From Alteromonas profundi (lineage in GTDB: Bacteria > Pseudomonadota > Gammaproteobacteria > Enterobacterales > Alteromonadaceae): a stretch of 64,000 nt of DNA. The position numbers and the translations under genes were made by a program. Numbering within the stretch: the stretch's first letter is position 1; every line of letters begins with the position of its first letter. Shown here in pieces: positions 7,486 to 14,782 of the stretch. A model generated the notes under the pieces. The model saw nothing but the letters and a program-made list of their open reading frames with translations. It ran no database searches and was not told the origin of the DNA. The stretch is from positions 1 through 64,000 of the forward strand of contig NZ_JAAAWN010000010.1 of NCBI RefSeq assembly GCF_010500865.1, written 5' to 3'.

Positions 7486-8835
7486 GTGAAGCGCTCAGAG
7501 CTTTGGCAAACACTCAAGCATACCTTCGGGTTCAAGCGCCTGTTTTGGCGAATATTCCTTACTTTCTGGTTGGCAAGTTTATTGGTTATGGCTGCCACTG
7601 GATATGTGTTGGTCAGTAAATATTCGTCTGATGAGTACAACCAGCGCTATTTCAATGACGTTTTAAGCCAAGCCGAGCGTATTGTATGGCGTTATGAACA
7701 AGACTTATCCAACGGTAACGTACCAAAAGGGAAGATAAAAGAGTGGATAGGCAGGAATGTGAAAAAGCGAAGCGACCTGATTCCTATGCAGATAGTGGAC
7801 AATACCGGCAGGACGATCTACCACTTTCGAATGAACAAAGTAAAGCCGCGAGATCGAACCGAAAGGTTGGTCTATGGGTTGTCTGCGCTGCCCTATAGGG
7901 TTGAAATTCGGCTGCCAGAGGCTCCGCGTATCTTCAAACAGGTATTGTACCGTTTCCAGTCGTTGCAATTTGTGTTTATTTTTATCGCTTCGGCCTTAGT
8001 AAGTGCGTTGTTAAGCTGGGGAATAGTAAGGCCTATAAATTATCTTGGTGCGTTTAGTCGTCGCTATGCCAACCAACAGCAAGTCGCTGCGCCACCAAAA
8101 GCTATGCTTGCTCGAGGCGATGAACTTGGGGACTTGGCTGCAGATATTAGTTTTATGATCAACAAGACTCATCAAGCAGCCAGTAACCAGCAACAGTTGC
8201 TTCATGATGTCTCCCATGAACTTCGTGCGCCATTAGCGCGGTTGCAAGCATCGGCCGCAATCATTGAGCAGCATAACCCTGAAAGTCGGCATGTTAAGCA
8301 AATTCATAGCGATTGCGAGCGTATGAGTGCGCTTATTCAACAAATTTTAAATTATTCGAAACTGGAAAAAGTTAACCCCGTTGTCGAAATGTGCAACGTA
8401 AATAGGTTATGCGAACGTGTAGCAGATGATATGGCGGTGCATTACCCGAGTATACCCATAGAATTTAATGGCTATCCGAATGCAGAAATTTCCGGTTATC
8501 CAGAAGCGCTGCATCAAGCGCTGGAGAATATTATTGGTAACGCTTGTAAATATTCACCTCGCGGTGAACCTGTTGAGTTATCTACGCAAAAACAGGGTAA
8601 CACTGTTATTATTTCGGTACGCGATCATGGCCCTGGGGTTAAAGAAGATGAAATGGAAAAACTGCTACAACCGTTCTACCGGGCTGGTAACCAAATGCAC
8701 ACATCGGGTTTTGGCTTAGGCTTAAGTATCGCGAAAAAAGCAATCGAAAAGCATGGGGGAACATTGCGTATGCATAGTCCTACCGACGGAGGACTCCTTG
8801 TTGAAATGGTACTCCCTATTCATCAGCAGAAGTAA
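7486..8835 (+). CDS. cpxA: Sensor histidine kinase CpxA
   Basis: A 449-residue inner-membrane kinase, partner of CpxR. I chose GTG 7486, with AAGG eight bases upstream, 10 bases past the cpxR stop; the longer frame would overlap cpxR. One helix lies near residues 20-42, a periplasmic sensor domain at about 45-160, and a second helix near 165-185. A HAMP linker (RPINYLGAFSRRYA) follows. The phosphorylated His244 is in HDVSHELRAPLARL, and the ATPase domain has N (NIIGNACKYS), DHGPGV and GFGLGLSIAKK boxes. It senses misfolded periplasmic proteins. The periplasmic part is that of the marine CpxA group, so the exact cue may differ from E. coli. Confidence 0.92.
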   Translation: MKRSELWQTLKHTFGFKRLFWRIFLTFWLASLLVMAATGYVLVSKYSSDEYNQRYFNDVLSQAERIVWRYEQDLSNGNVPKGKIKEWIGRNVKKRSDLIPMQIVDNTGRTIYHFRMNKVKPRDRTERLVYGLSALPYRVEIRLPEAPRIFKQVLYRFQSLQFVFIFIASALVSALLSWGIVRPINYLGAFSRRYANQQQVAAPPKAMLARGDELGDLAADISFMINKTHQAASNQQQLLHDVSHELRAPLARLQASAAIIEQHNPESRHVKQIHSDCERMSALIQQILNYSKLEKVNPVVEMCNVNRLCERVADDMAVHYPSIPIEFNGYPNAEISGYPEALHQALENIIGNACKYSPRGEPVELSTQKQGNTVIISVRDHGPGVKEDEMEKLLQPFYRAGNQMHTSGFGLGLSIAKKAIEKHGGTLRMHSPTDGGLLVEMVLPIHQQK

Positions 8836-8913
8836 TGGTGATTCTCGCGTCTTGGTGTGAATATAGGTGTTTTAGTTTGTATTGAAACAATGGGCAGAGC
8901 TTATTTACCTTTA

Positions 8914-8937
8914 TTGCACTCTAACTTGGTAGTGCAA
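8914..8937. terminator. Hairpin between convergent cpxA and gcd
   Basis: TTGCACT (8914-8920) pairs with AGTGCAA (8931-8937) over a 10-base loop, between two genes that converge. No long T-tract, so a weak or two-way terminator. Confidence 0.4.
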
Positions 8938-8943
8938 GTAAAA

Positions 8944-8955
8944 GTACTCTGACCC
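8944..8955. repeat. Solo REP-like half site GTACTCTGACCC
   Basis: Third copy of the arm seen in the palindrome at 127-165, in the same orientation, in the cpxA/gcd intergenic gap next to a separate small hairpin. Confidence 0.6.
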
Positions 8956-8970
8956 TATTGTTTGCTATTT

Positions 8971-11400
8971 CTAGTCATCTAAGGCGTAGGCAATCACATA
9001 ATCACCGGGTTCGGTTTCCATAAAGTGGTGGCCTGCGGCAACGATGACTAAGTAGCTTTTGCCGTTTTCGCGATACATCATTGGATTGGCTTGCCCGCCA
9101 GCGGGTAATACGTCTTGCCAAACGGTTTCGCCCGTATTGATATTGATAGCGCGAATAAGGTTATCGGTTGCCGCTGCAATAAAAATTAAGCCGCTTTGTG
9201 TTACCACGCTACCTCCATTGTTAGGGGTGCCTATGGTGAGTGGCAGGCCAGAAGCTATACCAAAAGGGCCATTGTTACGGGCCGTGCCCAAGGGGCGGTC
9301 CCATAGCGTACTACCGTCAGCTAAATTAATAGCACGTATGCCACCATAAGGGGGCTGTTTACACAACAAGCCGGTAAATCCTAATCGCCAGCCAGCATTA
9401 ACATTTACCGCGTAGGGCGTACCTTGCTGTGGATCGCCCGCGCCTTCAGGCCCGCCCTCATCGTGCGCTATTTCATCACGTGGTTTCCAACCTCGTTCAT
9501 TTGCTTCTTCACGGCTAACAAGTCTATTGTAGTTTGGCATATCGTTGTAATTAGCAATAATAACGCCTCGTGAAGGGTCGATAGCAACGCTTCCCCAATC
9601 GGACCCACCATTGTATCCTGGGTATTGGATCCAATGTTGATCAGTAGTGGGTGGCGTATATATACCGTCGTAACTGGCACTTTGGAACTGAATACGGCAC
9701 GCGAGCTGATCGAACAGAGTTACGCCCCACATGTCTTTTGCTGTTAAATCGGGTTTACGTAGCGTGTGAAAGGTTGAGAATGGCTGTGTATTAGCACGTT
9801 TTTCTGGCCCCACGCCTCCTACTGGCACGGTACGTTCTTCCACACCCGTCAACGGTTCGCCGGTTTCTCGGTTTAAAATGTAAATATCACCTTGTTTGCT
9901 GGGCAATACTAGCGCTGGTACTGTGCCTGCATCAGTGGGGTAGTCGATAAGACTGACTTGCGAGCCTAAATCGTAGTCCCATACATCTTTATGCACCGTT
10001 TGGAATGACCAAGCTGGCTTGCCCGTATTTACATCCATGGCAACCAGCGATGTGGCGTATTTAAATTCAGCAGCTGTTCGCGAGCTACTCCAATAGTCTG
10101 CCGACGAATTTCCCATGGGCAAATAGGCAAGGCCTAGGTCATTGTCTCCAGTGGCAGTGGTCCACATATTGGGTGTGCCTCGGGTATAGGTTTCGCCCTC
10201 TGGGGGTAATTTATCAATGTAGGGTTTTACCATGTCCCAAGCCCACAAAAGTTCGCCAGTTTGCGCATCAAACCCTTTAATTACCCCAGAAGGAGCGTAG
10301 CGTCTTTGGCCGTCGAGTACCTGATGGCCGGTAATAATAACCCCTTGAACGATTACGGGAACACCGGTAATGGCCACAAAACCACTCGGCGTTTTTCCCA
10401 TATTCTTTTTAATATCGACTTCACCTTGATTGCCAAAATCGTTGCAGGGTTTGCCTGTCTGGGCATCAACCGCGATAATTCTCCCATCTAGTGTGCCACT
10501 AATAATTCGTTCATTGCACGCTCTCGCGGTTATGGCGTCGCTAGGGCTTGATTGAGGCTTAATATCGCTATTTGCAGGGGTTTTATAATAGGCCACGCCA
10601 CGGCACGCCGCCGTATACGGAATGTCTTCATCGGCTACCTTAGGATCGTAGCGCCATATTTCTTCCCCGTTGTGTGCCTTTAAAGCAACTAACTGATTTC
10701 TAGCTGTGCATAAATACAGGGTGTCATCAATTTTAATCGGCGTAGTTTCGGCGCCATACCGTTTAGGGGGGATGTCTTTGGTCCTATATACCCAAGCCCG
10801 TTTTAGCGAAGAAACGTTTTCGGGCGTAATATCCGTTATTGGTGAGAAGCGGCTAGCATTATTGTCCCGTCCATAGACTGGCCAGTCATTCGGGTTGATA
10901 TTGTTAATTCCATTGCTAGCGCCTAGCTGTATTTCACTGCTACCCACTGCGGGCGCCGGGGCGTTATAGATCCAATTGGAAGGAACAAACGCCATAGCAA
11001 AGGCGCCGAGAAAGATAACTAAAAATGCCCCTGCAAATGAGAAGCTAGTACGTTTTGAAAAATTAAAACCTGGCAGTAGTAGCGCAAGTACAAAAGCAAG
11101 TAGCACCGGAACGCCCATGCGGGGTACCCACCGCCAATAATCTAGCCCAGACTCCCAAATAGTCCACCCTAAGGTAGCTAAAAATAAAACGGCGAAAACC
11201 CATACGCCAAGCCGCTTTTTAAAGTATAAAAAGAGACTTGAGATAATTAAGCTAGCACCTGCAATGGCGTAGTAAAGCGAACCGCCCTCTACAATTAACC
11301 ACACTCCTCCTATTGCTAAATACACGCCAATCAACAAGCTTACGACTGAATAAATGCGTAGCGGCCAACTGGCCGTGGTTTCTTTCGACGAGGAATGCAT
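8971..11400 (-). CDS. gcd: Membrane-bound PQQ-dependent glucose dehydrogenase
   Basis: An 809-residue quinoprotein that oxidises glucose (or a related sugar or quinate) to the lactone in the periplasm and feeds electrons to ubiquinone. Residues 1-150 hold five membrane helices. From about residue 167 comes the eight-bladed PQQ propeller: the opening DWPVYGRDNNASRFSPI, a TAACRGVAYY region, and HKDVWDYDLG, which matches the family motif carrying a catalytic Asp. The length is close to the E. coli enzyme (796). The ATG has an AGGAA site. No PQQ biosynthesis genes are in the window, so the cofactor must be made elsewhere or imported. Substrate could be another sugar or polyol; the glucose/quinate/shikimate class is secure. 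Confidence 0.9.
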   Translation of the reverse strand: MHSSSKETTASWPLRIYSVVSLLIGVYLAIGGVWLIVEGGSLYYAIAGASLIISSLFLYFKKRLGVWVFAVLFLATLGWTIWESGLDYWRWVPRMGVPVLLAFVLALLLPGFNFSKRTSFSFAGAFLVIFLGAFAMAFVPSNWIYNAPAPAVGSSEIQLGASNGINNINPNDWPVYGRDNNASRFSPITDITPENVSSLKRAWVYRTKDIPPKRYGAETTPIKIDDTLYLCTARNQLVALKAHNGEEIWRYDPKVADEDIPYTAACRGVAYYKTPANSDIKPQSSPSDAITARACNERIISGTLDGRIIAVDAQTGKPCNDFGNQGEVDIKKNMGKTPSGFVAITGVPVIVQGVIITGHQVLDGQRRYAPSGVIKGFDAQTGELLWAWDMVKPYIDKLPPEGETYTRGTPNMWTTATGDNDLGLAYLPMGNSSADYWSSSRTAAEFKYATSLVAMDVNTGKPAWSFQTVHKDVWDYDLGSQVSLIDYPTDAGTVPALVLPSKQGDIYILNRETGEPLTGVEERTVPVGGVGPEKRANTQPFSTFHTLRKPDLTAKDMWGVTLFDQLACRIQFQSASYDGIYTPPTTDQHWIQYPGYNGGSDWGSVAIDPSRGVIIANYNDMPNYNRLVSREEANERGWKPRDEIAHDEGGPEGAGDPQQGTPYAVNVNAGWRLGFTGLLCKQPPYGGIRAINLADGSTLWDRPLGTARNNGPFGIASGLPLTIGTPNNGGSVVTQSGLIFIAAATDNLIRAININTGETVWQDVLPAGGQANPMMYRENGKSYLVIVAAGHHFMETEPGDYVIAYALDD

Positions 11401-11496
11401 TTTAAAATTCCTTTTAATTTACATATGGTTATAGTATGGCAGTAAGCGATAGTTGAGTGCGGTTACCGCAGCATGTCGCACTCAACCTAGCATTGG

Positions 11497-11826
11497 TTAC
11501 GCGGCCATTGAGCGACACAATTCTGCGCAATCGCTACAGGCTTTTGCGCAAATTTGACAATGATCAGCCTCGTGCTGTTGGCACTCGCTAGCACAGGCTT
11601 GGCAAATCTCTGCGCACAACTGACATAATTTTGGGGCGAATTCGCTGCCCCTTGCCATGGCCGAAGCGGCAAGTCGGCACATGGCTGCGCAGTCCATATC
11701 TAGCTCTATACACTTCGCCATTTTTGCAATATCGTCTTCTTGCAAACATGCTGTAGAGCAGTGGTCGCAGGCATCGGCACATCGATTACATGCATCGATG
11801 CAGGCACGGTAGTTTTCATGAGACAT
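11497..11826 (-). CDS. Cys-rich four-helix copper-storage-like protein
   Basis: A 109-residue protein with 19 cysteines, mostly spaced as CxxC or CxxxC on helices (CIDACNRCADACDHC near the start, CQICAKACSDCAELC near the end). This is the pattern of the four-helix-bundle copper-binding/copper storage (Csp-like, DUF326) family, in which the Cys line the bundle core and hold many Cu(I) ions. There is no signal peptide, which suggests the cytosolic Csp3-like type. The ATG has a GGAGGA site. It stands alone next to gcd with no copper ATPase or regulator in view. Metal identity is inferred from the family. Confidence 0.88.
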   Translation of the reverse strand: MSHENYRACIDACNRCADACDHCSTACLQEDDIAKMAKCIELDMDCAAMCRLAASAMARGSEFAPKLCQLCAEICQACASECQQHEADHCQICAKACSDCAELCRSMAA

Positions 11827-12158
11827 ATTTTCCTCCGTATACGTTGAATTTACGTAGCATTACTCCTGATACAAAAATTCCCCAAAAAACAGAAAAAAAC
11901 CAGTTGGAAAAAAGGTTTTGGCATCAAGCAGTAACGCCTAACGAAAAAGACAATAAGGGTGTGCGATATTTATGCCAAGGCATTGGTCAGTTCGGCTTTA
12001 AAAAGCGAGTAAGAAAATAAAACGTTTCAATAAGCCCTACCAGTAAGTGGCAGGAGCTAATTACACTTGGTCGCTCATACGTTTTCACAACCGATGAGAA
12101 ATCCCCTTTGGGGATATAATTTTTACGTACAAAGTGTAGTTTCTACACAGGCTGTCTT
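11827..12158. other. Intergenic region with a short palindrome
   Basis: About 330 bases holding the promoter of the copper-storage gene. ATCCCC-TTT-GGGGAT at 12101-12115 is a perfect 6-base hairpin followed by ATAATTTTT, terminator-like on the plus strand, though no plus-strand gene precedes it. The 76-codon plus frame crossing 11790-12020 starts inside the copper gene and lacks a ribosome site. Confidence 0.4.
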
Positions 12159-13382
12159 TTACTGATTTTCAGCCCTCGCCCAAAGCCTAGCTAGGGGCGC
12201 GGCTGTTGTTCCATGAATAATAAGCGAAGCAGTAATCACCATACTTCCGGCAGTCCACGCAATGTCATATCCACTTTTGTCCATTATCACCATACCGTAG
12301 AACAAGGCCGAGATGCCTATCGGGCCAAAATGGCCAGCCAGTAGTGCCAACTTCCAATTGCTCCACAGCGGGAGAAAAGGAGAGAGGGACAGAATAACCG
12401 GTATACGTCTAAGCGCCAGTACTGCGAGAGTGAAGCCTATCCCGCCCCAGCCCAGATCTAACCAGCGCTCCACAGGCAGCATTAAACCTAAGAATATAAA
12501 TACAGGAAGAGTGAAGAATAAATTTACTGTTTCTTGCACTTTATCTTCTCTTGCGCGATCACTGCCGCCGACTAATTGGCTAAAAACCACGCCTGCTGCA
12601 AACACAGCTAAAACACTATCGGTAGCAATAAGCTTAGCCACGCCTAACGTGAGTAACGTTAACGCTAAGGTGGTGGCGAGAAAGGCGGAATGATCGAGGG
12701 TGTTTTTTCGCTCGGCGAGTAGTAACCCTTTGCCTACAACCCAGCCCAACGCCGCCCCTATAGCAAGGGCGCCACCAATTTCCCAAACGATAACCTTGCT
12801 TCCCCATGTTACCCACGGGCTACTTTCGTTGGGAGACAACAATAGTACCGGCAACAGCACCAACGGATAGGCGAGACCATCATTAATAGCCGATTCACTA
12901 GATAGCCCGTATCGAAAGCGCTCAGGTAAGTGTTTACGCGCTAGCCCCCCGGTTACAATAGAGCTCGCTACAACAGGGTCGGTTGGGCAAATTGCAGCGC
13001 CAACGAGTAGCGCCACTAGTAGGGGAACACCGAGTATCCAGTGCGCCAAAAAACTGCTTATCAAAAACATTGCAGGCATGCCTATAGCAAGCAGCAGTAC
13101 AAATGATCGGCGATGTTTAAAAAGATAGTTTCTGGGAATACGCAAGGCGATGGCCATTAAACTTATGCCAATCGTTACACGGGCGCACTCTTCGAACAAC
13201 TTGTGGCTATCTCCCCATAAATCTGGCATTAGAAAACCTGCGCCAAGTGGGCCTAGAACTATACCGGAAATAAAGGCGAGAAGTGGCATCGATAGGTAGG
13301 AGCGGTCTATGTATCGGGTTAGCATGCCTAGCGTTAGAACAATGGCTCCAATAGTGGCTAAGGCAAGATTTAACTGGCTCAC
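12159..13382 (-). CDS. NhaP-type cation:proton antiporter (CPA1)
   Basis: A 407-residue inner-membrane exchanger with about 12 helices. The CPA1 signature is clear: CPTDPVVASSIV in one broken helix and SSESAINDGLAYPL in another, where the Asn-Asp pair binds cation and proton. It should trade Na+ or K+ for H+, for pH and salt balance. The start is a GTG with AAGGAGT seven bases upstream. The C-terminus ends soon after the last helix, with no regulatory TrkA or CNMP domain, so it is the short form. Which cation is used cannot be read. Confidence 0.9.
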   Translation of the reverse strand: MSQLNLALATIGAIVLTLGMLTRYIDRSYLSMPLLAFISGIVLGPLGAGFLMPDLWGDSHKLFEECARVTIGISLMAIALRIPRNYLFKHRRSFVLLLAIGMPAMFLISSFLAHWILGVPLLVALLVGAAICPTDPVVASSIVTGGLARKHLPERFRYGLSSESAINDGLAYPLVLLPVLLLSPNESSPWVTWGSKVIVWEIGGALAIGAALGWVVGKGLLLAERKNTLDHSAFLATTLALTLLTLGVAKLIATDSVLAVFAAGVVFSQLVGGSDRAREDKVQETVNLFFTLPVFIFLGLMLPVERWLDLGWGGIGFTLAVLALRRIPVILSLSPFLPLWSNWKLALLAGHFGPIGISALFYGMVIMDKSGYDIAWTAGSMVITASLIIHGTTAAPLARLWARAENQ

Positions 13383-13708
13383 GGCTATGACTCCTTGCTA
13401 AGTTTAACACGCTTATATCCTTACTGGCTCAATATAGAATACCTGTGTGAAATATTAAAAAACGGACGTAACTGGCCTTGATACGAAGCAAAGGGCTAAT
13501 AATGTTCAATGATGTTTTATTGCCTGTATCACGCTCTTTACTGAGGTGGGATAAGGTGCAGGGATGAAAGGGGGGAGCAAAAGGTTGTGCTATTTCTCTT
13601 GAAACGGCGTAGTAACCCCCAACATTAGTGGTTATTGTCCAATTATCTTACGAGCACTTTTGTATGCTCGTACGCCTGTGGTTATCAATACCTAGATAGG
13701 AGTTCGCC
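13383..13708. other. Divergent promoter region
   Basis: About 325 bases between the antiporter and the acuI-like gene, which read away from each other. It must hold both promoters. A TAGGAG ribosome site for the plus gene is at its right end. I see no gene and no strong palindrome. Confidence 0.4.
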
Positions 13709-14716
13709 ATGAGTAACAACCGTACATTCAACGCTCTACTTGTAGAAGAGAATAGCGATAACACATTTAGCAAAACCGTGGTTACGCGCAGTGTCGATGA
13801 TTTACCGGATAATGAACTGTTAATAGAAGTGCATTATTCATCGCTTAATTATAAAGATGCAATGTCAGCAAGCGGTAATAAACGTATTAGCCAAAATTTC
13901 CCCCATACGCCAGGTATTGATGCGGCTGGCGTAGTAATAAGCGATAAGTCGAATACGTTTTCTACAGGCGATGAAGTGCTGGTCTTTGGTTATGATTTAG
14001 GAATGAACACCCCCGGGGGTTTAGGTCAGATCATTTCAATTCCCGCCAAGTGGGCGGTGGCGTGTCCAGATACCTTAACACTTAAAGAAGCTATGACTTA
14101 TGGCACTGGCGGCCTTACCGCAGCACTTTGTATTCAAAAGCTCGAAACTATGGGAGCAAAACCGAGTGATGGTCCGGTTGCTGTTACTGGGGCAACAGGC
14201 GGTGTGGGTAGTATTAGTATAGCGCTGCTTAAACATCTGGGTTATGAAATCATTGCTTTTTCAGGTAAGCCCGAACAGTCTGATAAGCTTAAATCATTAG
14301 GTGCTACAGAGATTTTACATAGAGATTCATTGCTTGAGGTTAAAGACGCGCTTGCCGCCAAGCCCAAATGGGCGCACGCTATTGATACGCTAGGTGGCGA
14401 CTATTTAACAGGGCTATTAAAGCATCTTAAACCAGGGGGCGCCGTGGCTAATGTAGGCCTTGCTGCTTCGCCAGAAATTTCAATGAGTGTTATCCCGTTT
14501 ATCACCCGTGGAATTTCATTGTTAGGGGTAGATTCTGTGTATATACCCCTTGACGATAAAAAGCATATTTGGCACCGCGTAGCTACCGATATGAAGCTAC
14601 CGAACCTAGCGCAATACGGGCAAGAAATTACCTTGAATGAGACACCAGATTATCTTGATAGATTCTTTGACGGCAAGGTAGTGGGCAGGTATGTGGTAAA
14701 CCTTCAAGACGCATAA
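13709..14716 (+). CDS. acuI: Acrylyl-CoA reductase AcuI / YhdH family oxidoreductase
   Basis: A 335-residue NADPH-dependent medium-chain reductase without the zinc sites. The GroES-like part is residues 1-125, with SLNYKDAMSASG and HTPGIDAAGVV. The Rossmann part has TGATGGVGSISIALLKHLGY. The sequence is that of the YhdH/YhfP group, whose members reduce acrylyl-CoA to propionyl-CoA (AcuI); in marine bacteria this detoxifies acrylate from DMSP. No other DMSP genes are nearby, so a general detoxification role is as likely. A strong terminator follows it. Confidence 0.88.
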   Translation: MSNNRTFNALLVEENSDNTFSKTVVTRSVDDLPDNELLIEVHYSSLNYKDAMSASGNKRISQNFPHTPGIDAAGVVISDKSNTFSTGDEVLVFGYDLGMNTPGGLGQIISIPAKWAVACPDTLTLKEAMTYGTGGLTAALCIQKLETMGAKPSDGPVAVTGATGGVGSISIALLKHLGYEIIAFSGKPEQSDKLKSLGATEILHRDSLLEVKDALAAKPKWAHAIDTLGGDYLTGLLKHLKPGGAVANVGLAASPEISMSVIPFITRGISLLGVDSVYIPLDDKKHIWHRVATDMKLPNLAQYGQEITLNETPDYLDRFFDGKVVGRYVVNLQDA

Positions 14717-14733
14717 TGTGAACACAGTAGGCA

Positions 14734-14772
14734 GGTCAGTGTCGTTTATGCTTATGCGACACTGACCTTTTT
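14734..14772 (+). terminator. Intrinsic terminator after acuI-like gene
   Basis: GGTCAGTGTCG (14734-14744) pairs with CGACACTGACC (14757-14767) over 12 bases, followed by TTTTT. Eighteen bases past the stop, between two convergent genes. Confidence 0.9.
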
Positions 14773-14782
14773 AGCCTACACC

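Noticed and set aside
11790..12020. 76-codon plus frame over the copper-protein promoter
   Set aside because: Starts inside the Cys-rich gene on the other strand, no ribosome site, low-complexity Lys-rich product.
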